Positions 10,960 to 21,620 are shown, counted from the first letter of the stretch. The stretch is DNA of 64,000 bases from Mycobacterium kyorinense (GCF_002101735.1 NZ_LQPE01000085.1:40000-103999), one strand, 5' to 3'. Translations and numbers: made by a program. The notes: generated by a model not told the origin, from the sequence alone.

Positions 10960-11415
10960 ATGGCGATAGCCGTCGAACCTGCACTGTCCCCGCACCTTGT
11001 CGTCGACAACGCCGCAGCGGCGATCGACTTCTACGTCAAGGCATTTGACGCCGAGGAGCTGGGCCGGGTGCCCCGCGCCGACGGCAAGCTGATCCACGCC
11101 GCGGTGCGGATCAACGGTTTTCTGGTGATGCTCGCCGACGACTTTCCGGAGGTGAACGGCGGCAAGTCGATGACCCCGAAGGCGCTGGGCGGCACCCCGG
11201 TCACCATCCACCTGACCGTCACCGACGTCGACGCCAAATTCCAGCAGGCGCTGGACGCGGGCGCCACCGTGGTGATGCCATTGGAGGACCAGTTCTGGGG
11301 CGACCGCTACGGCGCGGTCGAGGACCCGTTCGGCCACCGCTGGTCGCTAGGCCAGCCGGTTCGCGAGGTCAGCATGGAGGAGATCGCAGCGGCAATGGGC
11401 CAGGAGCAGTCTTAA
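10960..11415 (+). CDS. VOC/glyoxalase-fold protein (Rv0887c-like)
   Basis: 151 aa, PhnB-type vicinal-oxygen-chelate fold. It has two beta-alpha-beta halves: LSPHLVVDNAAAAIDFYVKAF with RINGFLVMLADD, and VTIHLTVTDVDAKFQQALDAG with DQFWGDRYGAVEDPFGHRWSL. The final GHRWSL is the usual ending of this group. There is an AGGAGG ahead of the ATG at 10960. Metal and substrate are unknown. It follows citA by 73 nt on the same strand and converges with fprB, overlapping by 4 nt. Confidence 0.9.
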   Translation: MAIAVEPALSPHLVVDNAAAAIDFYVKAFDAEELGRVPRADGKLIHAAVRINGFLVMLADDFPEVNGGKSMTPKALGGTPVTIHLTVTDVDAKFQQALDAGATVVMPLEDQFWGDRYGAVEDPFGHRWSLGQPVREVSMEEIAAAMGQEQS

Positions 11416-13103
11416 ACAAATTCCCGCAGCCGGTCGGTAAGCCGTTGCCGCAGCGAGGGTTTGGGCGCGCTCGCCGCGGCCGCCAGCATCTCTGTGACCG
11501 AGGTGAACTTGTCGCGGGGCCGCTCCTCGGCGCCGCCCCGCGCCACCTCGGCGGCGTCGATGGCGTGCCATCCGGCCGCGTCGACGACGTCGGGCTGGCG
11601 AGCGTGCACCAGCCTGGCCAGTGCACGCGGCCCGGCCGCGGGGTCGGACAGCAGGCCCTTGTTGAAGTCGGCGACCAGTGCCTGCACGGTTTGCAGCGAG
11701 CAGGACTTGTTGGTGCCGATGAATCCCGTCGGGCCGCGCTTGATCCACCCGGCGACATACGCGCCCGTCACCGGCTGGCCGGTGTCCGGGTCGACGACGC
11801 GGCCGCCGTCGTTGGGTACCACTCCGGCGGTGTTGTCGAACGGCAGATCGGCAATCCGCTTGCCGTGGTAGCCGATTGAAGTCAGCACCAGGCCGGCGTC
11901 GAGCCGACGGGTCTGGTCGGTCCCGGTGAGCGTGAACTCGATCCCGGTGACGCGGTCTTGGCCGAGGACGCGCGCCGGCGTCAGCTGGTAAGCCAGCCGG
12001 ATGCGCGGCCGTCGCGCCGGAACCGAGGCCTGGCCGAGTTTGCTGAGAATCTCCAGCTTCTGACGGGTCAGGGCATCGGTGGTGCTGGCCAGGTCTCGTC
12101 GCACCAGCTCGTGGTCTTCGGCGTCGAGCACCACGTCGGCGGCGGCGGTCAACCCGATCAGCTCGGGCAGCGTGAACGCCGAGTGCGCCGGGCCGCGCCG
12201 CGCGGCGATCACCACCTCCTGCACCCGTGACGCGCGCAGCACTTCCAGCGCGTGATCGGAGATGTCGGTGCGGGCCAGTTCGTCGGGGTCTGCGGTGAGC
12301 ACGCGGGCCACGTCGAGCGCAACGTTGCCGTTGCCGATGACCACCACCCGCTCGTGGCCGAGATCCACTGGCAGATCGGCGAATTCGGGGTGGCCGTTGT
12401 ACCACGCCACCACCTCGGTAGCGGTACCCGTGCCGGGCAAGCCCATTCCCTCGATGTCGAGCCGGCGGTCGTTGGGTGCACCGCTGGCGTAGATGACGGC
12501 ATGGTGGTGGGCGAGCAGGTCCGCGTGGCTCAGGTGCTTGCCGATCTCGACGTTGAGGAAGAACTGGAAACCCCGCCGGGCGGCGACCTTGTCGAACAGC
12601 CGGGTGACCCGCTTGGTGGTCTGGTGGTCGGGCGCCACGCCGGCACGCACCAATCCGTAAGGCGTCGGCAGCTTTTCGAACATGTTGACCCGCACCCGCG
12701 GCTGGGTGAGCAGCTCGTCGGCGGCATACATCGCCGCGGGCCCGGAGCCGACGATCGCCACAGTCAGCGGGTGCCCGTCCTGGCGCACCTCCGCGGCGGG
12801 GATCACCGGGGCCAGCTTCGAGGTCGGCGGCAGCTTCACACCGGCCGGCCGCTCCGGGTAGAACGACGCGTTGATCTCGACGAAGGGCAGCTGCTTGGCA
12901 TCCAGCCGGGTGTCGGGCGCGATCGCGCCGACCGGGCACGCGCTCACGCACGCGCCGCAGTCCACACACGCATCCGGGTCGATGTAGAGCATCTCCGAGG
13001 TGGCAAACCCCGGCTCGTCCGGTGTGGGGTGAATGCAGTTCACCGGACAAGCGAAAACACAGGACCCGTCGTTACAGCACGACTGGGTGATGACGTGCGG
13101 CAT
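11412..13103 (-). CDS. fprB: Ferredoxin-fused ferredoxin-NADP reductase FprB
   Basis: 563 aa. The N-terminal 60 residues are a ferredoxin with two iron-sulfur motifs: Cys9/10, 15, 19, 23 and Cys46, 49, 52, 56 (CVDCGACVSACP). This is joined to an adrenodoxin-reductase-type flavoprotein: FAD site VAIVGSGPAAMYAADELL near residue 114 and NADP site RVVVIGNGNVALDVARVL near 258. It moves electrons between NADPH and ferredoxin partners. The start lies 7 nt after the stop of the diiron oxygenase gene, so FprB may supply that enzyme's electrons. Confidence 0.96.
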   Translation of the reverse strand: MPHVITQSCCNDGSCVFACPVNCIHPTPDEPGFATSEMLYIDPDACVDCGACVSACPVGAIAPDTRLDAKQLPFVEINASFYPERPAGVKLPPTSKLAPVIPAAEVRQDGHPLTVAIVGSGPAAMYAADELLTQPRVRVNMFEKLPTPYGLVRAGVAPDHQTTKRVTRLFDKVAARRGFQFFLNVEIGKHLSHADLLAHHHAVIYASGAPNDRRLDIEGMGLPGTGTATEVVAWYNGHPEFADLPVDLGHERVVVIGNGNVALDVARVLTADPDELARTDISDHALEVLRASRVQEVVIAARRGPAHSAFTLPELIGLTAAADVVLDAEDHELVRRDLASTTDALTRQKLEILSKLGQASVPARRPRIRLAYQLTPARVLGQDRVTGIEFTLTGTDQTRRLDAGLVLTSIGYHGKRIADLPFDNTAGVVPNDGGRVVDPDTGQPVTGAYVAGWIKRGPTGFIGTNKSCSLQTVQALVADFNKGLLSDPAAGPRALARLVHARQPDVVDAAGWHAIDAAEVARGGAEERPRDKFTSVTEMLAAAASAPKPSLRQRLTDRLREFV

Positions 13104-13110
13104 GGACCCT

Positions 13111-14127
13111 CTAGGCGACCGCGGTCAGGTGCTGGCGCTGCGGCTCGCTGCGGTACCGCGACGGCTTGCCGTTGATCTTGCAGATCCGCCACACGAGCTT
13201 GGCAACGGGATTCATCAGGCCGGTGTCGTGGCAGAGCATCCGCACGTCGCCGAACATGTCGCGCAGCATTTGGCGCGACTCCGGCGAACGGAAGAACACG
13301 TCCTTGCGGACCTCGCGCGGAATGTCGAACTCACGCCAGAAAGCCTTGGGCGGCACCACAATTGCCGAGCAGAGGATCCGCATGGTGACCGGCACGTACA
13401 GCGACAGCCAGAACCGCTTGCGGCGCGGCAGGTGCGGCAAGCGCTTACGCAGGTATTCATGCGCGAACGAGATGTGGCGGGCCTCCTCGGCAACGTGGAT
13501 GGCCATCACCCGCTCCATGATCGGGTGCAACTCCTTGCCCTCACGCAGGATGTTCTTCTGCGTGTGGTCGATGGGCTCCTCACCGGCGAGGATGCCGAAC
13601 CAGAACGGAATGGGCAGCGGGCCGGCAACCAACGGGATCAGCGGCTGGACCCACTTCAGCAGCCGCGGCATGCCGGGCACGTCGGCGCCGATGTGGTTCA
13701 CCATCTCCTGGAACATCATGGTGTGGTTGCACTCTTCGACCGCTTCGTGCAGGCAGTACCGGTACTCCGGTGACCCGTTGGGCACCCAGAACGCGTACTC
13801 CATCAGGCCGCGAATCAGGATCGATTCGAAGTGCAGGCCGACCTTGGCCACGTTCGCCTGGCGCCACATGCCGATCTTGATCTGACGCTCTTCAGGCTGC
13901 GCCTTGTACCAGGGGTGGCGGCCCAGCGGGTCGGTAGCGGGCAGCTTCCAGCGCGAGTCGTTCTCGGTGACCGCGAACTCCGGCGAGTTCCAGTCGATGT
14001 CGGTGTACGGGTTGAAATTGCGCCGGACAGACCCCTCGGAGAGCGTGCGCAACATCTCGACGTACTCTGTGTCGTCTTGTACTTCCATGTTGCGGCGCCA
14101 GCGCTGCACGATTTTCGTCCGAGCCAT
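13111..14127 (-). CDS. AurF-type diiron oxygenase (Rv0885-like)
   Basis: 338 aa. Two carboxylate-histidine metal motifs spaced along a four-helix bundle are visible: LHEAVEECNHTMMFQEM and IHVAEEARHISFAHEYL (both ExxH type), with supporting Glu in VGLHFESILIRGLMEY. This is the p-aminobenzoate N-oxygenase AurF family pattern. The substrate is unknown. It sits directly upstream of fprB on the same strand, a plausible redox partner. Its promoter region is shared with divergent serC and carries a CRP-like site; in M. tuberculosis the Rv0885-serC intergenic region is reported to be CRP-bound. Confidence 0.88.
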   Translation of the reverse strand: MARTKIVQRWRRNMEVQDDTEYVEMLRTLSEGSVRRNFNPYTDIDWNSPEFAVTENDSRWKLPATDPLGRHPWYKAQPEERQIKIGMWRQANVAKVGLHFESILIRGLMEYAFWVPNGSPEYRYCLHEAVEECNHTMMFQEMVNHIGADVPGMPRLLKWVQPLIPLVAGPLPIPFWFGILAGEEPIDHTQKNILREGKELHPIMERVMAIHVAEEARHISFAHEYLRKRLPHLPRRKRFWLSLYVPVTMRILCSAIVVPPKAFWREFDIPREVRKDVFFRSPESRQMLRDMFGDVRMLCHDTGLMNPVAKLVWRICKINGKPSRYRSEPQRQHLTAVA

Positions 14128-14143
14128 CGAAGCCTCCCGATGA

Positions 14144-15406
<1,263 letters not shown>

Positions 15407-15518
15407 CCAGTCTGGCGGCGACCCGCTGAGCTGGGCGGCGTGTCAGCCCGGTCTGGGCCGTCGCCTGCACTAGAGTGCGCAGCAATCGGGTCCGGTTCGG
15501 CGGCCCGGAGGAGGTGCC

Positions 15519-16292
15519 ATGCGGGAGCTCAAAGTCGTTGGACTCGACGTCGATGGCAAACACATCATCTGCGAAGGTGACGATCCGGCCGAGAAGTTCA
15601 AGCTGCGGGTCGACGACCGGCTGCGCGCCGCGGTACGCGGCGACGGCGCGCGGGTAGCACAAACCCAGATCGACTACGAGGTCCCCAGCATGCTGCGTCC
15701 CAAGGAAATTCAGGCCCGCATCCGCGCCGGGGCATCCGTCGAGCAGGTCGCGGCGGCCGCCGGGGTGGACATCGAACGCGTCCAGCGATTCGCCCACCCG
15801 GTGCTGCTGGAGCGATCCCGCGCCGCCGAGCTGGCAACCGCCGCGCACCCGGTGCTCGCCGACGGGCCGGCGGTGCTGACACTGCTGGAGACCGTCACCG
15901 CCGCGCTGGTGGCCCGCGGCCTCAACCCGGACAGCACCACCTGGGATGCCTGGCGCAACGAGGACGGGCGCTGGACGGTACAACTCGGTTGGAAGGCCGG
16001 CCGCTCGGACAACCTCGCGCATTTCCGCTTCGCCCCCGGCGCGCACGGCGGCACGGTCACCGCGGTCGACGACGCCGCCAGCGAGCTGATCGACCCCGAC
16101 TTCGACCGCCCGCTGCGGCCGCTGGCTCCGGTGGCGCAGCTGGACTTCGACGAACCCGAGCCCGAGCCCGCGCCCGCGGAAGAAGCCGCGCCCGAACCGC
16201 AACACCAGCCGGCGCGTGCCCGCCGCCGCAAGCCACCCGTGCCGGCGTGGGAGGACGTGCTGCTCGGCGTCCGCTCCGGCGGGCAGCGCTAA
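15519..16292 (+). CDS. sepH: Septation protein SepH
   Basis: 257 aa; strong GGAGGAGG ribosome site before the ATG. The N-terminal DUF3071 domain (LKVVGLDVDGKHIICEG, then EVPSMLRPKEIQARIRAGASVEQVA with a helix-turn-helix-like core) is followed by a conserved tryptophan-containing segment (TWDAWRNEDGRWTVQLGW). A Pro/Glu-rich linker leads to a basic C-terminus ending VPAWEDVLLGVRSGGQR. This is the architecture of actinobacterial SepH, which binds FtsZ and promotes ring assembly. It is the homologue of Rv0883c, next to serC. Confidence 0.93.
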   Translation: MRELKVVGLDVDGKHIICEGDDPAEKFKLRVDDRLRAAVRGDGARVAQTQIDYEVPSMLRPKEIQARIRAGASVEQVAAAAGVDIERVQRFAHPVLLERSRAAELATAAHPVLADGPAVLTLLETVTAALVARGLNPDSTTWDAWRNEDGRWTVQLGWKAGRSDNLAHFRFAPGAHGGTVTAVDDAASELIDPDFDRPLRPLAPVAQLDFDEPEPEPAPAEEAAPEPQHQPARARRRKPPVPAWEDVLLGVRSGGQR

Positions 16293-16567
16293 CCGGCTCC
16301 GACGATCGCCAGCGCGACCAACGCCAACCACGCCCCCGTCACGCCCACGCCCGCGCCCAGCACGAACCAGCGCAACACCGGCGTGTGCCGCCACCCCCAC
16401 AGCGTCGGCGCCAATCCCCCGGCTGCGACGACGTTGAGTCCGACGGCCAGCAACGGGTGCACGCGCTCCAGGCCGAGACTGAGCACCACGATCGCCACGG
16501 CGGTCACCGCGGCGACGAACGTGGCCACCGTCAAACCCGTTGCCCAGGGCGTGGATTCGTCCTTCAC
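16289..16567 (-). CDS. DUF2537 membrane protein (Rv0882-like)
   Basis: 92 aa from the GTG at 16567, which overlaps the upstream methyltransferase stop (GTGA). Three hydrophobic helices are visible: TGLTVATFVAAVTAVAIVV, LLAVGLNVVAAGGLAPTL and WFVLGAGVGVTGAWLALV. A small integral membrane protein of unknown function, co-translated with the rRNA methyltransferase. It converges with sepH, overlapping by 4 nt. Confidence 0.85.
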   Translation of the reverse strand: MKDESTPWATGLTVATFVAAVTAVAIVVLSLGLERVHPLLAVGLNVVAAGGLAPTLWGWRHTPVLRWFVLGAGVGVTGAWLALVALAIVGAG

Positions 16568-17379
16568 GAGCCGAGCCTAACCCGCTCGTAAAAGGCCAGC
16601 GCCGCGGCGGTGGCGACATTGAGCGAGTCGGTGCCACGCGACATCGGGATCCGTACCCGCAGGTCGCTTGCCCGCATCGCGGCATGGCTCAGGCCGGGCC
16701 CCTCGGCACCCACCAATACCGCCACCGGCTCGTCCCCGACCGTCGACATCGCCGCCGAGAGCGTCATGGCATCGCGGCTCGGCGTCATCGCCAGCAGTCG
16801 AAAACCCTTCTCCTGCAACAGCTTCAAATCACCGGGCCAGTTTGTGGCACGGGCATACGGCACCAGCAGGGCATGGCCCATCGACACCCGCACCGCGCGC
16901 CGGTAGAGCGGATCGGCGCAGCCGCTGCCGAAGACCACCGCGTCGACGTCGAGGCCTGCGGCGTTGCGGAAGATCGAACCCAGGTTCTCGTGGTCGTTGA
17001 CGCCCTCGAGCACGGCGACCGTGCGGGCGCCGTCGAGCACTTCGGCCACACTCGGCTCGGGGACCCGGCGCGCCGCGGCCAGCACGCCGCGGTTGAGGTG
17101 AAACCCGACCACCTGGGCCATCACCTCGGCGGAGACCCGGTAGTACGGTGCGTCGCAGCCGTCCAGGTCGGCCCGCAGTTCAGCGAGCCGGCGGTCGGTG
17201 CCCAGCAACGCCAGCGGCGCGAACCGCGACGCCAGCATGCGCTGCACCACCAGCACGCCCTCGGCGATCACCAGGCCCTTGCCGGTCGGCAGATCCGGGC
17301 GGCGATCGACGCTGTTGAGGTCGCGGAAGTTGTCCAGCCGCGGATCGTCGGGATCGCTGACGTCGCAGACGGCGCTCAC
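16564..17379 (-). CDS. TrmH/SpoU-family RNA 2'-O-methyltransferase (Rv0881-like)
   Basis: 271 aa from the GTG at 17379, which forms a GTGA overlap with the MarR stop. An N-terminal substrate-binding region ([15 protein letters not shown]) precedes the SPOUT catalytic domain with motif 1 [20 protein letters not shown], motif 2 [17 protein letters not shown] and motif 3 [19 protein letters not shown]. These form the trefoil knot that binds S-adenosylmethionine. It probably methylates ribose in rRNA or tRNA; the exact site cannot be read. The frame extends upstream to 17475 but as an Arg-rich shadow. Confidence 0.92.
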   Translation of the reverse strand: MSAVCDVSDPDDPRLDNFRDLNSVDRRPDLPTGKGLVIAEGVLVVQRMLASRFAPLALLGTDRRLAELRADLDGCDAPYYRVSAEVMAQVVGFHLNRGVLAAARRVPEPSVAEVLDGARTVAVLEGVNDHENLGSIFRNAAGLDVDAVVFGSGCADPLYRRAVRVSMGHALLVPYARATNWPGDLKLLQEKGFRLLAMTPSRDAMTLSAAMSTVGDEPVAVLVGAEGPGLSHAAMRASDLRVRIPMSRGTDSLNVATAAALAFYERVRLGS

Positions 17380-17807
17380 GGGGTTTCGTCGACGATGGCC
17401 AGCATCAGATCGGCGGCGTCGCGCAGGGTTTCGCGGTCGGCGGGGCCCAGACAGGCCAGCCGCTGCGCCAGCCATTCCTGGCTGGCCCGGCGTTCGGCCT
17501 CCAGCAGCTCGGCGCCGGCGTCGGACACCGACACCAGGACTTGCCGGCCGTCGTCGGGGTGGGCGACCCGGTCCACGAACCCCAGTTCGGCCAACGACGC
17601 GATTACCCGTGTCATCGACGGCGGGCGCACCCGTTCCCGGATGGCCAACGCGCCGGGCGTCATCGGCCCTTCTTTGGCCAACGTCGACAGCGCCGACAGC
17701 TGCGACAACGACACCGGCGACTGCGGCCGCCGGAATCGCAGCTGCCGCGACAATCGCATGACTGCCAGCGACAGGTCGCTGGCCAGCCGCGTATCGCCGT
17801 CGGTCAC
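17376..17807 (-). CDS. MarR-family transcriptional regulator (Rv0880-like)
   Basis: 143 aa from the GTG at 17807, exactly the length I recall for Rv0880. Winged helix-turn-helix: [24 protein letters not shown], recognition helix [18 protein letters not shown], wing [17 protein letters not shown]. The N- and C-terminal helices form the MarR dimer interface. It is translationally coupled to the methyltransferase and DUF2537 genes. The ligand is unknown. The divergent DUF2530 gene starts 78 nt away, so autoregulation in that gap is likely. Confidence 0.93.
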   Translation of the reverse strand: MTDGDTRLASDLSLAVMRLSRQLRFRRPQSPVSLSQLSALSTLAKEGPMTPGALAIRERVRPPSMTRVIASLAELGFVDRVAHPDDGRQVLVSVSDAGAELLEAERRASQEWLAQRLACLGPADRETLRDAADLMLAIVDETP

Positions 17808-17885
17808 AGCGCGAAGGTTACGACACAACCGCACAGGGTCAACACCGAACCACCGCGTCACCGGTCATCGGTTAGCGTGATCTCG

Positions 17886-18158
17886 ATGTCCGAGCCCGGC
17901 TCCACACCCAACCCGCCGATGCTTCCGGCCGCGCTGCTGGAGGTGTGGCCGGTCGTCGGGATCGGCGCCCTGGCCTGGCTGGGTGCGACGGTGGCCGCCT
18001 TCCTCGTCCCGGGCCTGGACAGCTGGCGCCCGGTGACGCTGGCCGGGCTGGGCGTCGGGCTGCTGGGCACGGGTATCTTCCTGTGGCAGCGCGACGCCGT
18101 CCGGCGCGGGGCACGCGGTGCGCAAACGGGGCTCGGGCACTTGCGGACCACCAAATAG
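17886..18158 (+). CDS. DUF2530 membrane protein (Rv0879c-like)
   Basis: 90 aa from the ATG at 17886. A Pro-rich N-terminus (MSEPGSTPNPPMLPAALLEV), two hydrophobic helices (WPVVGIGALAWLGATVAAFLV and VTLAGLGVGLLGTGIFL) and a basic tail (RDAVRRGARGAQTG). Function unknown. It is followed after 13 nt, with an AGGAGGG ribosome site, by an SRPBCC gene, so the two are probably an operon. Confidence 0.85.
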   Translation: MSEPGSTPNPPMLPAALLEVWPVVGIGALAWLGATVAAFLVPGLDSWRPVTLAGLGVGLLGTGIFLWQRDAVRRGARGAQTGLGHLRTTK

Positions 18159-18171
18159 GAGGGAACGGTCA

Positions 18172-18624
18172 ATGGCAGCACCGCTATTGCAAGCACAGGT
18201 CGACATCAACGCGCCGGTCGCGAAGGTGTGGGAATTGGTGTCGGATGTCCGCCGGATGCCGCAGTGGAGTCCCCAGTGTCGCTGGATGAAGCCGCTCGGT
18301 CCGGTGCGCCAGGGCACCCGCACGCTCAACCTGAACCGCCGCAACTTTCTGTTCTGGCCGACGACATGCACGTTCACCGAGGTCATTCCCGAGCAGAAGC
18401 TGGCATTCAAGGTCAACGCCAACGGCACCATCTGGAGCTACGAGCTACAGCCGCTCCCGGAGGGCACGCGGCTGATCGAAAGCCGGCACGCCGAGAACGG
18501 CGTCAAACCCATCTCGACGATGACGGTGAACGCGCTGCTGGGCGGAGTGGACAGCTTCGAGCGGGAATTGGTCGACGGGATGAACACCTCGCTGGCCAAG
18601 ATCAAGGCCGCCGCCGAGAGTTAG
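18172..18624 (+). CDS. SRPBCC (polyketide cyclase/START-like) protein
   Basis: 150 aa from the ATG at 18172. A helix-grip fold: opening strand LLQAQVDINAPVAKVWELVSD, the helix and strand VRRMPQWSPQCRWMKPL, then NFLFWPTTCTFTEVIPEQKL and a C-terminal long helix (VDSFERELVDGMNTSLAKIKAAA). The family binds hydrophobic ligands; no catalytic residue can be named. In M. tuberculosis a PPE gene occupies the corresponding place as I recall. It converges with the DUF3027 gene, overlapping by 4 nt. Confidence 0.88.
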   Translation: MAAPLLQAQVDINAPVAKVWELVSDVRRMPQWSPQCRWMKPLGPVRQGTRTLNLNRRNFLFWPTTCTFTEVIPEQKLAFKVNANGTIWSYELQPLPEGTRLIESRHAENGVKPISTMTVNALLGGVDSFERELVDGMNTSLAKIKAAAES

Positions 18625-19394
18625 TCGTCGGGCTTGTCGACGAGGTCGAGTACGCCGTCGTCGTAGGGGTCGTACATCGGCGATCCGCTGCCCGCCGGGG
18701 CCGGGGTGTCGGAGTGCGCGCCGCAGCCGTATTCGGAGTCGACGACATGCCCGTCGGCGGACATCTCATTGCCGCACACCCCGAACATCGTGCCCAGCGA
18801 GCCGGCCAGCGGCAGGTAGAAGCCGCAGTCGCGACACACCCGCTTGGTCGAGCGTGCCATCGGCGAGCCGGGCCCGTGGTCGCCGTCATGCCAGCGCTGC
18901 GCGGCCTGCGCGCGGCCCCAGGCGCTCATCACCCGTCGCCGGCCGAGCCCGAGCTCGACGGCGACGTCGTCAACCTGCGGATCGCCGCTGGCCAGGTAAC
19001 CGGGCACCAAACGCGGGTCGTCCGGCGGCGGCGCCAGCAGGTCGCCCGGGCTCAGGTCGCCGGGCCGGACCCGCTGATCCCACGGCACCCATTCCGGCGC
19101 CAGCAACGCCGTCGGCCCCGGCACCAGCACCACTTCGCTGACGGTGGCGTGGTCGGCACCCGGGTAGGCGGCCACCACGACGGCCCACTGCCAGCCCTGG
19201 TAGCCCGGCAGGTGGGCCAGGAACCGGTGGGTGGCGGCGGTCGGATCCTCGTAGCTGACGCCGAGGTAGTCGCCGACCGTGTCGGCGCCGCTGAATTCGG
19301 CGACGGCGGCGCGCGCCTGCTCGACGGCACCGGTGAGGATCTGCGCCAGGCCGTCCGCCCACTCGGCCGTGGTCACGCTGTCCGCGGTTTCCAT
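18621..19394 (-). CDS. DUF3027 protein (Rv0877-like)
   Basis: 257 aa. The central part has a tryptophan-rich stretch (YQGWQWAVVVAAYPG, then APEWVPWDQRVRPGDLSPGDLL). The C-terminal third has a Cys cluster (VCRDCGFYLPLAG, then FGVCGNEMSADG and EYGCGAHSD) suggesting a zinc ribbon. It ends in an acidic tail. DUF3027 proteins are conserved in actinobacteria and of unknown function. Divergent from the MFS gene at 19483. Confidence 0.88.
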   Translation of the reverse strand: METADSVTTAEWADGLAQILTGAVEQARAAVAEFSGADTVGDYLGVSYEDPTAATHRFLAHLPGYQGWQWAVVVAAYPGADHATVSEVVLVPGPTALLAPEWVPWDQRVRPGDLSPGDLLAPPPDDPRLVPGYLASGDPQVDDVAVELGLGRRRVMSAWGRAQAAQRWHDGDHGPGSPMARSTKRVCRDCGFYLPLAGSLGTMFGVCGNEMSADGHVVDSEYGCGAHSDTPAPAGSGSPMYDPYDDGVLDLVDKPDD

Positions 19395-19482
19395 ACGTGT
19401 TCAATACTGCCGCAGCGGCCCAGTGGCCAGCCACACCGGTCGCCTGCGCGCTCGATCACCGGCGATGGGTGAGAATTGATGC

Positions 19483-21075
19483 GTGTCCGGACGGCGGCGT
19501 GATCAACCCACCCAGCACCCCGGCATGGCCAACTATCCGGCCGACGACACCGGTTACCGTCGGCGGTCGCCGCGCGCCCCGATGCCCAGTGCCAACCGCT
19601 ACCTGCCGCCGCTGCACCGTGAGTCCGACCCCGGCTCCCGCCGCGAGCCGCCGCCCGCCCCGCGCGGCGCCGAACGCATCACCGTCACCCGCGCGGCGGC
19701 GCAGCGCAGCCGCGAAATGGGTTCGCGCATGTACGGATTGGTGCATCGGGCCGCGACCGCAGACGGCGCCGACAAGTCCGGGCTGACCGCGCTGACCTGG
19801 CCGGTGGTGGCGAATTCCGCGGTGGACGCCGCGATGGCCGTCGCGCTGGCCAACACGCTGTTCTTCGCGGCGGCCACCGGCGAAAGCAAGGACCGGGTGG
19901 CGCTGTACCTGTTGATCACGATCGCGCCGTTCGCGGTGATCGCGCCGCTGATCGGTCCGGCGCTGGACCGGCTGCAGCACGGCCGGCGCGTCGCGCTGGC
20001 GCTCTCGTTCGTGCTGCGCACCGCGCTGGCCCTGGTGCTGGTCGCCAACTACGACGGGGTGACCGGTAGCTTCCCGTCGTGGGTGCTCTACCCGTGTGCG
20101 CTGGCCATGATGGTGCTGTCGAAATCCTTCTCGGTGCTGCGCAGCGCGGTGACCCCGCGGGTGATGCCGCCGAGCATCGACCTGGTGCGGGTCAACTCGC
20201 GACTGACCATGTTCGGTCTGCTGGGTGGCACCATCGCGGGCGGCGCGATCGCCAGCGGCGTCGAGTTCGTCTGCAACCACCTGTTCGAGCTGCCGGGCGC
20301 GTTGTTCGTGATCGTCGCGGTGACGCTGGCGGGTGCGTGGCTCTCGATGCGCATTCCGCGCTGGGTGGAGGTGACCGCGGGCGAGGTCCCCGCCACGCTG
20401 AGTTATCGCCGGCGCAGCGACCCACTGCACCGCGCGCTTCGACAACCATTGGGCCGCAACATCATTACCGCGCTGTGGGGCAATTGCACCATCAAGGTCA
20501 TGGTCGGGTTCTTGTTCTTGTATCCGGCGTTCGTCGCCAAGGCCCACGACGCCAGCGGATGGGTGCAGTTGGGCATGCTGGGGCTGATCGGTGCGGCCGC
20601 GGCCGTCGGCAACTTCGTCGGCAACTTCACCAGCGCGCGCCTGCAGCTGGGCCGGCCCGCCGTGCTGGTGGTGCGCTGCGCCGTCGCGGTCACGGTGGCC
20701 GCGCTGGCCGGGGCGGTGGCCGGCACCTTGGTGGTCGCGACCGTCGCTACGTTGGTCACCTCGGGGGCCAGCGCGATCGCCAAGGCGGCGCTGGACGCCT
20801 CGTTGCAGGATGACCTGCCCGAGGAGTCCCGGGCGTCGGCGTTCGGGCGTTCGGAATCGACGCTGCAACTGGCGTGGGTGCTCGGCGGCGCGCTGGGCGT
20901 GCTGGTGTACACGGAGTTGTGGATCGGGTTCACCGCCGTCAGCGCGCTGCTCATCCCGGGCCTGGCGCAGACCATCGTCAGCTTTCGCGGCGACTCGCTG
21001 ATCCCGGGCTTCGGCGGTAACCGGCCGGTGATGGTCGAGCAGGAGGGCGACCGCGCGATGGCGACGCCGCGGTGA
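19483..21075 (+). CDS. MFS transporter (Rv0876c-like)
   Basis: 530 aa from the GTG at 19483; an ATG at 19525 is an alternative. A long polar, Arg/Pro-rich N-terminal tail of about 95 residues precedes 12 hydrophobic segments (NTLFFAAATGES, then APFAVIAPLIGPALDRLQHGR as the loop 2-3 motif, and APLIGP repeated in character later). The polar N-terminal tail is unusual for the family. Substrate unknown. Its stop overlaps the GTG of the exported DUF2771 gene by 4 nt, so the two are co-translated. Confidence 0.9.
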   Translation: MSGRRRDQPTQHPGMANYPADDTGYRRRSPRAPMPSANRYLPPLHRESDPGSRREPPPAPRGAERITVTRAAAQRSREMGSRMYGLVHRAATADGADKSGLTALTWPVVANSAVDAAMAVALANTLFFAAATGESKDRVALYLLITIAPFAVIAPLIGPALDRLQHGRRVALALSFVLRTALALVLVANYDGVTGSFPSWVLYPCALAMMVLSKSFSVLRSAVTPRVMPPSIDLVRVNSRLTMFGLLGGTIAGGAIASGVEFVCNHLFELPGALFVIVAVTLAGAWLSMRIPRWVEVTAGEVPATLSYRRRSDPLHRALRQPLGRNIITALWGNCTIKVMVGFLFLYPAFVAKAHDASGWVQLGMLGLIGAAAAVGNFVGNFTSARLQLGRPAVLVVRCAVAVTVAALAGAVAGTLVVATVATLVTSGASAIAKAALDASLQDDLPEESRASAFGRSESTLQLAWVLGGALGVLVYTELWIGFTAVSALLIPGLAQTIVSFRGDSLIPGFGGNRPVMVEQEGDRAMATPR

Positions 21076-21560
21076 AGCGGCTCGTCGTCGCGCTGCTCGC
21101 GGCCTTGGTGCTCGCAGCGTCGGCGGCCGCCGGTGTCGGCGCGTGGCTGCTTGCGCGTGGGCACGGCCCGTCGCTGCCTGAGATCAGCGCCTATTCGCAT
21201 GGCCACCTCAGCCGGGTCGGGCCGTACCTGTACTGCAACGTGCTCGACCTCAACGACTGTAAAACCCCACACGCCCAGGGGGAGCTGCCGGTGAATTCCC
21301 GTGACCCCGTGCAGCTTTCGGTACCGGCGGCGATCGGCCGGGCGCCGTGGCGGCTGCTGCGGGTGTACGAGGACCCCGCCAACACCACGACCACCGTCTT
21401 CCGGCCGGGCAGCCGGCTGGCCGTCACAATCGCCACCGTCGACCCGCAACGCGGCCGGCTGAGCGGCATCGTCGTGCAGTTGATGACCCTGGTGGTCGAT
21501 CCTGCCGGCGAGCTACACGACGTCCCGCACGCCGAGTGGTCGGTGCGAACTGTGTTTTAG
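21072..21560 (+). CDS. Exported DUF2771 protein (Rv0875c-like)
   Basis: 162 aa from the GTG at 21072 (GTGA overlap). An N-terminal signal anchor or signal peptide (MKRLVVALLAALVLAASAAA) is followed by an extracytoplasmic domain with one Cys pair (YLYCNVLDLNDCKTP) and a beta-rich C-terminus. Function unknown. Co-translation with the MFS transporter suggests a periplasmic accessory role, which is inference. Confidence 0.87.
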   Translation: MKRLVVALLAALVLAASAAAGVGAWLLARGHGPSLPEISAYSHGHLSRVGPYLYCNVLDLNDCKTPHAQGELPVNSRDPVQLSVPAAIGRAPWRLLRVYEDPANTTTTVFRPGSRLAVTIATVDPQRGRLSGIVVQLMTLVVDPAGELHDVPHAEWSVRTVF

Positions 21561-21561
21561 C

Positions 21562-21620
21562 GCCGAACGTCGAGTTGTTGGGCAGAATCATCGATTGCGC
21601 ACAACAAGTCGACGCTCGGC
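21562..21620. terminator. Hairpin between convergent genes (terminator-like)
   Basis: Arms GCCGAACGTCGAGTTGTT (21562-21579) and AACAAGTCGACGCTCGGC (21603-21620) pair over 18 bp with two mismatches across a 23-nt loop. It begins two bases after the DUF2771 stop and ends three bases before the end of the opposing gene at 21623. There is no T-run, so a bidirectional, non-classical terminator or a dyad repeat is more likely than a standard intrinsic terminator. Confidence 0.55.

Noticed and set aside
19456..20868. 470-aa ORF opposite the Rv0876c-like MFS gene
   Set aside because: Shadow rich in Arg, Gln and His; the MFS frame has membrane helices and coupling to the next gene.
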